IMG/VR virus record: IMGVR_UViG_3300034106_002741
Coordinates: 1 to 41,569 of that record
From: a virus
DNA: 41,569 nucleotides
Strand: one strand, 5' to 3'
Below, piece after piece: positions 11,101-21,309 of the stretch. The position numbers were made by a program, and so were the translations under genes. The notes below the pieces were generated by a model. It was not told the DNA's origin and made no database searches. It was given only the letters and a program-made list of their open reading frames with translations. Numbering within the stretch: the stretch's first letter is position 1; each line of letters begins with the position of its first letter.

Positions 11101-14100
11101 ATGGTAGACGCAATACTAACGACAGGAGGATTTCTATATCCTGATCCAGATCCAGTAACAATTACACTACTAATAGTACCAGCAGTAGAAACAATTACGG
11201 TAGCAGCTGCTCCAATTCTAGGAGCATATCCATAACTAGTTGATATTGATACTTTTGATATTTTTCCAGAATTTGGAGTTCCCGATAAGAATTTAATTAC
11301 GTTTGTTCCAACTCCATCTACTGTATAATCACTTGTTGGATTTTGGAATACATTGTTAATAGTTACTATAGGATTATTATTGATATTAGTGGAACTATTC
11401 ACATTGTTAAAAATAGTATTTGTAGTTTGACCGTCAGTTTTTAAAGTGAATTCTGTTGCTGCAATGCCAGTGAAAGATAGTGAAATATCATCAAACAGGA
11501 TATTTCTATCTTGTGTAATATTGGGATCAAACTTTCTACTAAAGACTCTACCACCAAATGTAGATCCAGTTTCTAATCCTACTGGTCCAATTTTTCCATT
11601 TGGAGATTGGTCAAAATATATTACATCTCCAACAATATTAAAATCACCCACTAATACTGTTCCACTAGCGCCTACAGTGTGTGCTGATGCAACTGTCCCG
11701 AAATAACCACGTACAACTTCTATTTGATTTGTAGAGGTTATTCCAATAGTTTTAATGGAAATATATTCACCATCAATATCAATAACATCACCAGTAGACA
11801 AAGATGAAATTCCTGAGGAGATACTTATTATTGTTGTTGAAGCTGAAGAAACACTAGAAGCAAAAGAAACATTTAGTGATTTTCTGGTTACTGCTTTTTG
11901 TATTATTCCATCTATAGTAATTATTACACTAGAATTTGGTTCTTTATACGAAAGTGAATGTGTTGCTGTACCTACACCAGTTAAATTTAAAAATACACTT
12001 GTAGATAATCCAGAAAGTTTAAATTCGTTATCATTCAATTTATATACAAAAACTGAAGTTGGTAAGGTTTTTGTGCCAAGTTCCAATGGACTAAATGATA
12101 GATCATCTTTCGATCCCGTTCCACCAATATAAGTTCCTGCTATGGAAATAACTGAATTGGTAGTATAACCAGACCCACCATTTAAAACTTTTACATATGT
12201 GATCGCACCAGTTGAATCCCTAGAAACATCAAAAGTTGCTCCACTCAAATCTGATGAAGGAACTGACAAATAACTTGTATTTGCTTCAGATTGTATCACT
12301 GTTGGACCGGTTTTTGAGATAATAAATGTTAGATCATTAGTTGGACTTGTTCCCGCAAAGTACGTTCCGGAAATAGAAACCTGTTCCCCAACATTATACC
12401 CATATCCACCATAAGTAGGAATAATAGAAGTAGATATAGCAACTCCTCCACCATTATAATTAATCAATACATTGAATAAGGCATTTGTTCCAAATCCAGT
12501 GGTATTAAATCCCAAAACTTGAGTATAATTTATAGTTCCAGTTGGACCTGTTGGAACTATTCCAGAAATACTTGTTGTAATTGCAACATTATATCCATTT
12601 TCTAAAATAGCAGTTCCATCATAATTAAAAATATTCAATAATGTATCAAGATTGCCATTAACATAAGAAGTAGTTGCAATTCCAATAGGACTACCACCAG
12701 AATATGAATATAACAACTCTTGACCAGACTGGAAATTATGATTAGCAATTATGAATTTATCATTAACTATATCAACGTTACTGCCAGAAAATTCATGTTT
12801 GAATAAAGAAGTTCCTTTGTTTTTTAATTTAAAAGTACTTAATCCAACCGTAGATCCACCCTTCGCTAAAGATGGATATATTATATTATTTGGAGCTCCT
12901 GTTGTCCCAATTCCAATTATAGTAGTTATTATTCCAACATAATTACCAATTGTAGTCCAAACATCGGCACAACAATTTTCACTATAGGTTAAACTACAAT
13001 CAACATCAGGTAAAATTGTAGTATTAGTGTATTGGGATGTGGATATGAAAGCTTTTTGAACTGTACCGCCACTAGCATAATTGTACGAAATAGTGGATGG
13101 TCCAGGATTTACTCTAAATCTAACCGAATCAATAACTTCTACTTGATAAACAAATTTTTGAGTCGTTAATGGTCCTGTAGTTGATGTTGAATTTGGGAAA
13201 GCTGTAGTGGTTATTCCGCTACCGGCATTAAAAGAGAATGATATATCTTTTAAAACAACATAATTCGTAGTAGTTGTTGATAATCCATGAGCAGTTGAAG
13301 TAATTATCGTGGTTATTCCACTTACATTGTTATAAATTGCTGTAGAAATGCTAACAGTATTTCCAAGTTGATATGATGTTTTAACTCCCACATTATTGAT
13401 AATATATTTGGAAAGATCTATGATGTACTTAAACGATTCTATAGTTTCTGTGGATATTCCAGAAACATAAGTAGTACTTAATCCACTCCAATAGTTTAAT
13501 CCTTCTTGAACAGATTTATTATTGGACTTATATTTAACATCATTAGATATTGCATCAACGACATTTCCAACACTACCATAAAATACAGTTTTACTCCAAC
13601 CAACATTTGTAGTAATGCCTGGATATTTAGTAGTAACGAATCCAACTACCTCTTCTTGAATAAATGTTTTGTTACCATCCAATAAATCGGATGCATCCGC
13701 AAAACGTCCGTCTAATTGTTGTTCAGATGTTCCATCAAATTGAGAGCTAATGTCATCTATTTCTACGACTTTGTTTGTTTTATTAATTATATAAGAAGTT
13801 AAATCAATACCTTCATCAAGAAAAACATTCTGAATAGATCCATCAGGTAATAACTCTTCCTCATAAACTCTTGCAAAATTTGTTTTAAGATTTATGGGTA
13901 CTGTCTGGTCAATATTAATAAATGTAAAGGAATCTGTTGCTGATAATCTTGGTTTCATGTCTGAAGATTTAGCAATTCCTAAATTAACTTCATTCAAAGT
14001 TGGTTTAGTTAAAATTTCTAAATCTGAAAATTCTTTAAATCCAGAAGGATGGACAATTGATCTTACAGACTCTCTCCACACATTATAAGGAATATTTCCT

Positions 14101-17100
14101 TTAATAGAATATGAAAACTTCTGATAGTAGAAATTATCAGAAATTTTTTGTAAAGAATCATTCAGAATACCAGAAGAAAAATCTATAGAAGATGTTTTAT
14201 CTCTAGAAACTCCTAAAGTAGCGTACAAATTAAATACATCAAAATATTCTACTGTACCATTAATTTTGGATATTTCTCCAAAAATTTTATCGCCAGTGTT
14301 TATTTCACCAGAAATATTTTTCAATCTCATTTGATTAAGTTTATTATCCCAACCATTCTCCATGACTGTACCGGAGAATGTTTCTGAGGTTACTTTTTCA
14401 TTTGAAATATAACTCACATCATCTTTTAGAACCATATTAAACTCAGGCATGTTATTTTTATTAATAACAATACCCAAATTGAATTCATCACTATATGTAC
14501 CAAAAGAGCCGGTAGAAATTCCCGACATACTATAAGTTACAGTATTATTACTGGTGCTTACGCCAACAACGTCAAAGAAAGAATAATTGTATGAAGATGA
14601 ATTAAAATTAGCTTGATCCGATGTGGAATCAGTCAATCTACAATTTTCAATAAAAATTTTATCTCCAATTTTAAATGGATATACATAATCAGTTCTTCCA
14701 AATCCAGAAGATATGAACGGATTAAATGTGGGATTATTTGTTAACTCTAATGTTACTAAATCACCCACTGCAGAAATTGCATCAATTTCATAACCATTTG
14801 AATTGTATATTGAAATAATATCCAATGGTGCTGATAATGAAGTAGAATTTTTTAGAATATCTACAGAAGTTACAGATCCTCCGGATATTTTAGCATTAAG
14901 TTCAATTCCACTAGTATCATTTTTTACTATTAGTTTTGGTGAACTATTATATCTTTGGCCTCCAGTAACAATTCCGATATAATCTATAGTTCTTATATCT
15001 TTTATTCCAATAACAGTTGGTACACTAAGAGATGGTGAAAGTGTTGGGTCTGTTGGATAATCAAATCCATCTTTGACTCTACTAAAAGTCTCAACTCTTC
15101 CTATATTTGGTGATATAAGTTTTAATACTGCATTTTTACCAGAAACACTTCGTACTCCTCTAATATTAGGTAATTTTTTGTATCCTCTACCTGGGAAATT
15201 AATTTTTAATTTGGATATTGGTCCTAACGCACTAGTAGATGTGGTTTTATATGAAAACTTAGTAGCACTTTGACTAATAATATTAGTTTCAACAAAAGTT
15301 AATTTTTTAGTATTAAAGAAAGAGAATGTTTTGTCAGAAGAAACTGATACTTTGAATTTACTATTCAGTTGGTGATTTATTATTGAAATTTTATTATAAG
15401 ACTTTACATCATCATCTGATGATATTTGTTTCTTAGTTTCATCAGATGATCCCTTAGGGAATAAATTATAATAAATTGGGAAAAACTGCGCTGAAAGGTC
15501 TAAAATAACTTTAGAATTGGCACTTCCAGGAACTCCTTGTCTACTTACAAAAAATCCCGTTCTTTCATTGATTTTTTGAATAAAATTGGAATCAAAGTAA
15601 AACTGCAGATCGAGATTATTTAAACTACTATCAGACAAATCAAATTCTATTTTTGTAGTTCTTACACACGAAATTTGTGGATTTACAAAATACAATTTGT
15701 GAGTAGTTCCAACACCTCCATCAGAAGAAAAATTAATGAACTTGGATTCATTTATATCACTTCTATACTGACACAATTTTATAAAATTAAAATCAGTTTT
15801 TAACACATAATAAACACCATAGTTAGTTAGTCCATTTATAGGAGAAGTAGCAATATAAACAACTTTATCACCGGTTTCTATATTACCGTTATATGAAGAA
15901 ATATCTATAGAACTTTCTGATACGGAAACATCAGTATCAGAAAAACCAATTTCTCGCATTAAAACTTTTCTATTTACTGGATCAAAAATAACTTTAACAA
16001 CTTCATTATATTCTGTGGTTAATTTAAGTGTTATAATATCATCATTACTTAAATTATGATTTGATTTGGTAGTTACCACTCCTAATATTTTTTCTACTGT
16101 TCCTGTAATTTTTGGATTTAGTGTAGTTAATGAATGAGCAGCTCCAATAACTCCATAAGCAAAAGACTGATCCCAAAACTCTAAGGAATTTAAATTAGTT
16201 CCAATTCCAATAGAACTAGTAAATCCGATTGTAGACAATCCAATATAATCTTTCCCAAGGTTTACTGCATAAACTACTTGATTATCAACCAATTTAATGG
16301 ATGTTGCAGAACCTACATTATTTACATATAGTGACGTTCCAGCAAAACCAGAATTATAAATCAATGGTTGACCAGTGTAAAACTTATGTGATGGTAAATA
16401 TATGCTTCTAGGAGGTATAAATTTGGTTTCAAAAGAAGTAGTTCCAAGTCCAACTACAGTGCGAGTTGATCCAGTTGAACCAACACCTACAGAGAATCTA
16501 GGATCAAAAAATGTTGTATAATTTTCAAAGGTTACATCCCTTACATCTCCAGTAGGAATTGTAAATTCTCTCGACAATAAAACTACATCGTCAATTCCTG
16601 CCGTATGGATACCCGTATTCTGAAGTCTGTTTACATAAAATCCAGATCTTTTAGGATCTATGTCAGTGATCAATAATACTTCTGTACCTATTCCAATAAA
16701 ATCATTGACTTTAAATCCATTAATATCCTTTAATGTTATGAAGGTAGATAGTCCAGTAACACCTTGAGTACCAATACTATCAAGTAGTTGGGAAGTTTTT
16801 TCTGCAACTTGTACATATTTTATTCCTTCAAAATTAGATGCTGTAATTGTTGATACTCCACTTATTAAAACTGGTTGACCATTTTCAATTCCATGTGGAG
16901 AATTTGTCCTTACAACAGTATTTGGATTTCTTATAAAAAATTCTACATTTGGAATTAAATCTTCAAATAAACTAAAAGACTCTATTTCCCTACCATCCAA
17001 TTCACTTACAACTATATTTGATTGTATTCCCTCTGTATCTACGGTATCTATATCTACTTGATCATTTATTTTAAAATTGTCACCGGGAGAAAATATAGAA

Positions 17101-20100
17101 ACGTCTTCTATTTTACCAGAATTTATTGAAGTTACATAAAACTCTTGTTTATATTCATCTGATACCTTGTCAATCAAATCATAATATGAACTGGATCTAC
17201 TTAAGTAATAAGGTCCAACATTTCTGGTTAAGTTTTTAGTGAAAATATCGAGGTCTTGGTTATAAGACGGTAAGAAGTTCTCAGTTAATGGTTTATTGTA
17301 AAAATATGGACCCACAACATAAGGATATCTAGGAATTGCTTCATTTGAAGCATTGACATCTATGGTGCAAAAATATGCGTAGGTTCCATTAGGATATTCT
17401 GGAGTGATGCAGAATCTTCCGTTGTGTTGGTCTAGATCTCCAGATCCATCATACTCATAATCATTAATAAAAAATCCACTCTCAAAGGACGGGGGTCGTA
17501 TTCCCGGTGTAAGATCTGGATTTAAGACGTAACCGGAATTCATTCTCCTTATGGATCCGCCACTAGTAGTATCATATGAATATGCACCATAAATTGGATT
17601 ACCATCATATGCATAACCTAAAATTGGAGAGTGGTTCAAACTTCCCGTATTTTCTTTATTAGAATCACTAAAATTATCTGATGATTGATATCTTAAATTT
17701 TTGGGAATATAAAAATTAAAGAATTGTAATTCTGAATTGGGATTTTTACTTGGATAAAGTACCCCATCATCTTCTTCAGAAATTACATTTTTACTTTTTA
17801 CAACTTGATTTATTTTCCATTCTTTTACATTAGCTAAAAACTTAGCATCTTGGCCCCTATTTTTTAGTATAAGTATGGTATTTGAAGACTTATATCCGAT
17901 ACCACCAAAAACAATATTAACATTGGATAGTTTACCATCCTCAACAATGGGTTCTATTTGTGCATATTTACCGTCACCATAAATTAAAATTTCCGAATTT
18001 TTTCTAAATCCTCTTCCTCTGTTAATAATTTGAACATCAACGATTGATCCATCAATAATGATGGGTTTTAAAATTGCTTCAGCAGTTATACTTGCAATTC
18101 CAACATTTGGTCTTCTATGATAATTGATAATATTAGTGCATCCATAGCCAATTCCACCATCTTCTAGATAAACATCTTCAATTGATCCCAATACAATAGG
18201 ATTCAATTCCGTATTAATTACTGTAGTAGATCCTATGGCTAATTTTGCTTCTACGTGTATTTCAATTGGAGGATATCCAATAGTATGAGTTCCAACTCCC
18301 AACGAATTAAATTTTACGAATTTATTTTTTGCATAATTTTCATCATTTAAAGTTGTACCAATTCCAGCTTCATAAAGTCTAAATTTATTGACATCAATAA
18401 CTTTGACATAGTAATGTATTGAAGTAGATACTCCACTTATTGGGGAACCTTGGTGAGAATATTTTACAATATCAAAATCGTTAAATCCGTGATTTTTTGC
18501 AAAAATATATGAATCAAATGTGTTAATTCCCGAAGTTCTATTGTCTCCAGAAAGTATCGATGGAACTCTTACTTTTCTATTGGAGTATCCTTGACCAGGC
18601 TCTTTAACATAAATTTTAGTAAAAGTATTTTTATTTTTTAACGTTGTTATAAAATGGAATCCAGATGAAACCCCAACGATATCAATTTCATTTACTTTTT
18701 GAAGTGCATTTGTTTTAGTATTAAAGAGTTTAATTTTATTATCTGTGAGAATGCCTACAAAATAAGTTGAATTATTTACAATTCCTGGTATATTACTATT
18801 TTTGTTGGAATCATATACAATTTCTTCGCCATCTTCAAAGGGAATTGTATTTAAAAATTGTATAGTATTATCGGCTGTACTGACATTTAAATCTGCCTTA
18901 AATCCTGCAGAAACTCTAGTTTTAACAAAATTAGAATCTAATATACAACCTATACCATTTCCACCAGTTATTGTAATCTTTGGTTTCTCTTGATATCCAT
19001 ATCCAGCATTTAATATTTTAACATCCCTAACTGTTCCAGAGATATTTAAATGTGCTTTTAATCCAGTTCCAACATCATCTTGTATATCCAAGGGGGGAAC
19101 ATCGATTACATCGTAATCTTTTCCTGAATTAGTAACGTTAATTGATATAATATCTCCATAATATATGTTTTCATCAAACAAATTGGGAGATAGTAATTCG
19201 ACGCCATTTATCAGTAGTCCAACTTCTCTATTAAAAGTTGTTCTTTCATTTAAATCATCAAAAGATTCTCTTGGTTTACTATTATCAAAGTAGAATTTTT
19301 TTAAAAGTTTTTGGTGTTTTAAGGTTTTATTTTGATATCCAAATTTATATAAAGAATCATTGACAACTGGGGAAACAGTTTGAATATATTTTTTTGAAAA
19401 AATGTCTGACTTACTATACGATAACTTTAATTTATTATCATCAATTTTTGTAACATAGTATAATCCAGTCAATATTCCAGAAGATGTTCCTGGTAAATAA
19501 TAAACTAGTTCTCCACTAAACAAATTGTGGTTAGAAACATTAAATGTGTCAGTTGCAGAAGTTCCTACTGTAGTTGATACTATTTTTTTATTGTCTGTGG
19601 AAAAAATAGTATAGTTTGGTAATCCAGAAGAAGTAACATAAAAATATTTTTCATCTGAATCAATATAGGTGTTTTGAACTCCCGCTGGAATATCTTCTAG
19701 ATTTGGAAAATAATTACTATAATGATTTGCTTTGTATATTTTCTTTCTTACAATTTTTGCATTTAAAGCATTAAATGATCCAGAATTTGTGACTTGAACC
19801 AAAACTCTATTACTATATTTTTTAATTAAATCTGAAGTTGAATACTCAACAGATATAATTTCAGCTTCTGTTTTATTGCCTAAACTGTCTATGAGTAAAA
19901 TAATTTCATTTTGATAAAAATAAATTTTATCAAACAAATTAATTCTAAATTTTGTAGAATCAATTTGTGATATATTTTTTATACTATGATTTGTTGGGAT
20001 GTTATAGATCCAGCTATTGAATTCATAACTGTCATATAAATCTCTACCAAATCCAGATAGGGAAATATTATCACCTACTCTCAAATTTGAAGTTTTTGAA

Positions 20101-21308
20101 AAATCAATATTATCAATTACATTGACTACCCTAAACTGTACTTTAGAAGTATTTCCTACTCCAACATAACTAAAAGCAAATTTTTCTTCAATCAAATCAA
20201 GACCAAAATCCAAAAATTTAGTTACATTAGTAACTCCAGTAAATTGATTGACATTTTTACCAGTATAATTAATTGTAATATAATCTGAATCTTTTGGTTT
20301 TACTAGAATAGTTCCAGAATTAGCAAATCCTACAGTTGAATCAACTAAGATAGTATTACTATTTGCTTGAACATCTTCCAGTATTCTAGTTTTACCCGAA
20401 ACTTGGAAATTACCGCTGAATGAAGTGCTATCAAGAGAAATTTCATAAAATTGTTTATCTCCTACAGGTCTGTACTCAACATTAAAAATTGAAGCACTTA
20501 CCGTACCAATTCCTGTTATATTTTGGAATAAGAAATTACCTTTAATATCTACTGGATTTGCACCAGAAATTTTTTCTACAAGTATATTTTTTGTAATGAA
20601 ATATGAGTTTGATGATGGAGAAATAGTATAGTCTTGTGGTTTTATAATTTCAATGTCTGCACCATACAAAATTTTAAACAATAACTTATATGATAAATCT
20701 GTTCCTTTAGACTTATATAAATCTTTAATTTTGTAAACTACGTTCTCAATAGAGATATCTTTGTAAAAATCTCTAGATTCGAATCCAGGTAAAAATTCAT
20801 ATTTAAAATTTTCAAAAAATTTAATTAAGAATAAATTACTTAAATTTTTAACTACACTATTATCAGAGTGTTCTGAAGCTTTAGTTGATGAAAATACTAA
20901 AAATTCTGGGTTATCTAGAGATTCAAGATTTTCAACTCCACTAAATCCACGAATACAATTTTGGAAAGAAGTTTCAGTTTTAGACAAATAAGTAATAATT
21001 TCATCATTAATTTTTAACAGTCCATATGAGTCTGGCCAACCTGCAGTAGACTCAACATTTATAGCATCATCAAAAGATAAAACATCAGCCGTTAGAGTAG
21101 TTTCTTCAGTTAACTCTACATTATTAAATGTTTTAGAATTTTTATATTTTACAATATTCGAAATAATATCAATCGATCCTGATTGATACTCTAACGAATG
21201 GTAATATTGTCTAAGAAAATCCGAGAAAAGAGGAGATTCTATAGACAAGAATTCTGGAATTTGTGTACCAATGATCGAGCTGATTTTTACTCTTTTGATT
21301 TCTGACAT
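8199..21308 (-). CDS. giant baseplate wedge protein in the gp7 position (4,369 aa)
   Basis: One uninterrupted frame of 4,369 codons between gp6 and gp8, exactly where T4 has gene 7 (about 1,030 residues). It starts one base after the gp6 stop. The N-terminus (MSEIKRVKISSIIGTQIPEF) looks like a conserved structural start. Most of the chain is beta-rich, with many repeats of the form GSGY-x-x-P-x-V-x-I or GYxNPPVVSIA. Two insert-like segments stand out. Residues about 1220-1340 match a YHYH domain: SPILGYAYDGNPIYGAYSYD, DLDQHNGRF, then NGTYAYFCTID. Residues about 3810-4115 repeat the pattern [FV]-V-A-V-G-x-x-G-x-I-x-x-S-x-D-G-x-x-W, as in BNR/Asp-box beta-propellers. Both suggest ligand or surface binding on the baseplate. 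The gp7 equivalence comes from synteny, not a detected alignment. Confidence 0.85.
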   Translation of the reverse strand: MSEIKRVKISSIIGTQIPEFLSIESPLFSDFLRQYYHSLEYQSGSIDIISNIVKYKNSKTFNNVELTEETTLTADVLSFDDAINVESTAGWPDSYGLLKINDEIITYLSKTETSFQNCIRGFSGVENLESLDNPEFLVFSSTKASEHSDNSVVKNLSNLFLIKFFENFKYEFLPGFESRDFYKDISIENVVYKIKDLYKSKGTDLSYKLLFKILYGADIEIIKPQDYTISPSSNSYFITKNILVEKISGANPVDIKGNFLFQNITGIGTVSASIFNVEYRPVGDKQFYEISLDSTSFSGNFQVSGKTRILEDVQANSNTILVDSTVGFANSGTILVKPKDSDYITINYTGKNVNQFTGVTNVTKFLDFGLDLIEEKFAFSYVGVGNTSKVQFRVVNVIDNIDFSKTSNLRVGDNISLSGFGRDLYDSYEFNSWIYNIPTNHSIKNISQIDSTKFRINLFDKIYFYQNEIILLIDSLGNKTEAEIISVEYSTSDLIKKYSNRVLVQVTNSGSFNALNAKIVRKKIYKANHYSNYFPNLEDIPAGVQNTYIDSDEKYFYVTSSGLPNYTIFSTDNKKIVSTTVGTSATDTFNVSNHNLFSGELVYYLPGTSSGILTGLYYVTKIDDNKLKLSYSKSDIFSKKYIQTVSPVVNDSLYKFGYQNKTLKHQKLLKKFYFDNSKPRESFDDLNERTTFNREVGLLINGVELLSPNLFDENIYYGDIISINVTNSGKDYDVIDVPPLDIQDDVGTGLKAHLNISGTVRDVKILNAGYGYQEKPKITITGGNGIGCILDSNFVKTRVSAGFKADLNVSTADNTIQFLNTIPFEDGEEIVYDSNKNSNIPGIVNNSTYFVGILTDNKIKLFNTKTNALQKVNEIDIVGVSSGFHFITTLKNKNTFTKIYVKEPGQGYSNRKVRVPSILSGDNRTSGINTFDSYIFAKNHGFNDFDIVKYSHQGSPISGVSTSIHYYVKVIDVNKFRLYEAGIGTTLNDENYAKNKFVKFNSLGVGTHTIGYPPIEIHVEAKLAIGSTTVINTELNPIVLGSIEDVYLEDGGIGYGCTNIINYHRRPNVGIASITAEAILKPIIIDGSIVDVQIINRGRGFRKNSEILIYGDGKYAQIEPIVEDGKLSNVNIVFGGIGYKSSNTILILKNRGQDAKFLANVKEWKINQVVKSKNVISEEDDGVLYPSKNPNSELQFFNFYIPKNLRYQSSDNFSDSNKENTGSLNHSPILGYAYDGNPIYGAYSYDTTSGGSIRRMNSGYVLNPDLTPGIRPPSFESGFFINDYEYDGSGDLDQHNGRFCITPEYPNGTYAYFCTIDVNASNEAIPRYPYVVGPYFYNKPLTENFLPSYNQDLDIFTKNLTRNVGPYYLSRSSSYYDLIDKVSDEYKQEFYVTSINSGKIEDVSIFSPGDNFKINDQVDIDTVDTEGIQSNIVVSELDGREIESFSLFEDLIPNVEFFIRNPNTVVRTNSPHGIENGQPVLISGVSTITASNFEGIKYVQVAEKTSQLLDSIGTQGVTGLSTFITLKDINGFKVNDFIGIGTEVLLITDIDPKRSGFYVNRLQNTGIHTAGIDDVVLLSREFTIPTGDVRDVTFENYTTFFDPRFSVGVGSTGSTRTVVGLGTTSFETKFIPPRSIYLPSHKFYTGQPLIYNSGFAGTSLYVNNVGSATSIKLVDNQVVYAVNLGKDYIGLSTIGFTSSIGIGTNLNSLEFWDQSFAYGVIGAAHSLTTLNPKITGTVEKILGVVTTKSNHNLSNDDIITLKLTTEYNEVVKVIFDPVNRKVLMREIGFSDTDVSVSESSIDISSYNGNIETGDKVVYIATSPINGLTNYGVYYVLKTDFNFIKLCQYRSDINESKFINFSSDGGVGTTHKLYFVNPQISCVRTTKIEFDLSDSSLNNLDLQFYFDSNFIQKINERTGFFVSRQGVPGSANSKVILDLSAQFFPIYYNLFPKGSSDETKKQISSDDDVKSYNKISIINHQLNSKFKVSVSSDKTFSFFNTKKLTFVETNIISQSATKFSYKTTSTSALGPISKLKINFPGRGYKKLPNIRGVRSVSGKNAVLKLISPNIGRVETFSRVKDGFDYPTDPTLSPSLSVPTVIGIKDIRTIDYIGIVTGGQRYNSSPKLIVKNDTSGIELNAKISGGSVTSVDILKNSTSLSAPLDIISIYNSNGYEIDAISAVGDLVTLELTNNPTFNPFISSGFGRTDYVYPFKIGDKIFIENCRLTDSTSDQANFNSSSYNYSFFDVVGVSTSNNTVTYSMSGISTGSFGTYSDEFNLGIVINKNNMPEFNMVLKDDVSYISNEKVTSETFSGTVMENGWDNKLNQMRLKNISGEINTGDKIFGEISKINGTVEYFDVFNLYATLGVSRDKTSSIDFSSGILNDSLQKISDNFYYQKFSYSIKGNIPYNVWRESVRSIVHPSGFKEFSDLEILTKPTLNEVNLGIAKSSDMKPRLSATDSFTFINIDQTVPINLKTNFARVYEEELLPDGSIQNVFLDEGIDLTSYIINKTNKVVEIDDISSQFDGTSEQQLDGRFADASDLLDGNKTFIQEEVVGFVTTKYPGITTNVGWSKTVFYGSVGNVVDAISNDVKYKSNNKSVQEGLNYWSGLSTTYVSGISTETIESFKYIIDLSKYIINNVGVKTSYQLGNTVSISTAIYNNVSGITTIITSTAHGLSTTTTNYVVLKDISFSFNAGSGITTTAFPNSTSTTGPLTTQKFVYQVEVIDSVRFRVNPGPSTISYNYASGGTVQKAFISTSQYTNTTILPDVDCSLTYSENCCADVWTTIGNYVGIITTIIGIGTTGAPNNIIYPSLAKGGSTVGLSTFKLKNKGTSLFKHEFSGSNVDIVNDKFIIANHNFQSGQELLYSYSGGSPIGIATTSYVNGNLDTLLNIFNYDGTAILENGYNVAITTSISGIVPTGPTGTINYTQVLGFNTTGFGTNALFNVLINYNGGGVAISTSIIPTYGGYGYNVGEQVSISGTYFAGTSPTNDLTFIISKTGPTVIQSEANTSYLSVPSSDLSGATFDVSRDSTGAITYVKVLNGGSGYTTNSVISIAGTYIGGTGSKDDLSFSPLELGTKTLPTSVFVYKLNDNEFKLSGLSTSVFLNLTGVGTATHSLSYKEPNSSVIITIDGIIQKAVTRKSLNVSFASSVSSASTTIISISSGISSLSTGDVIDIDGEYISIKTIGITSTNQIEVVRGYFGTVASAHTVGASGTVLVGDFNIVGDVIYFDQSPNGKIGPVGLETGSTFGGRVFSRKFDPNITQDRNILFDDISLSFTGIAATEFTLKTDGQTTNTIFNNVNSSTNINNNPIVTINNVFQNPTSDYTVDGVGTNVIKFLSGTPNSGKISKVSISTSYGYAPRIGAAATVIVSTAGTISSVIVTGSGSGYRNPPVVSIASTIGFGASVVATVSAAGTISGFTIINPGSGYTTTSRPEVVIGIPTGYSNLSLGYTGGTSGVGQKAKLTVEVGMGSSVITYKFDESGIGYKVGDKLTPIGIVTDPSLSFQPFVLTVDEVETDSFYGFYPGQFVQFDDISEFFNGFTKKFTLTTTLNGVKQVLGLRVPDGTDLDITNNIFIYINDILQVPNVAYKFSGSRVIFTEPPKSGSKCVILYYRGSSIDVELIDPPKTIKPGDTIVIQENPEDLFDISQFDRVVKKITAADQFETFNYYSVGIITDPTKIRPLTWKKQLNDTVINGSLYSKSRPNLQSSVKPSATIIKKIQPTDTVIYVDNAYPLFSDLDSLPEDIRDALVLENRSIQESLGECVVSTSSTISSITINDGGVGYANTQSPKVIVSESLIIKKDPIFNWSGSVGLSTSYDLKSIKYKDKFISVGNNSVYSTSFDGINWQVSTVGFGLSSNFNSLEIVGVGTSNFLLSVGNLGQVIKATDYGNVISSWTQIPLQEDVSIPGFGAVNRVSSGYTGTFSEIAYSNITNTWVTVGAAGSIFVGTGVGTDSFVSRYSETLSDLNSVTFGSEYFVAVGDDGVIRTSNDGSIWEFVSSPVITNLNKVIYADGKYVAVGDYGVVIRSIDRTSYEIISNNLGIVNITNIYYNYGFYVIITALGDLYYSFDLSNWIYRSTSQPNFINSLVFVDNIGSDGRYVAIGSGATAIYAEPIYNRAEAISSVTSGVVTSIQIINGGFGYDLNNLPPVIIEPDSYNTELIKSFKVTGDHGVIIGVTTYISGTPGIGTTSPKISFTLKSEQYDNSTLGVGYSSLNIFGILNSQLSKGDYFVITDSNVETGGDLVGITTLLGGMSNYPNSKIGIAKSFIDGVYIVEDITTPSVGIVTVTCNFAPMVDNYVKVYTRGSNNTGVGTNNYYGKYSWAKIYDYQNRILGNPKTFEVFNDNGISGISSSPKIIRTRSVISK

Positions 21309-21309
21309 T

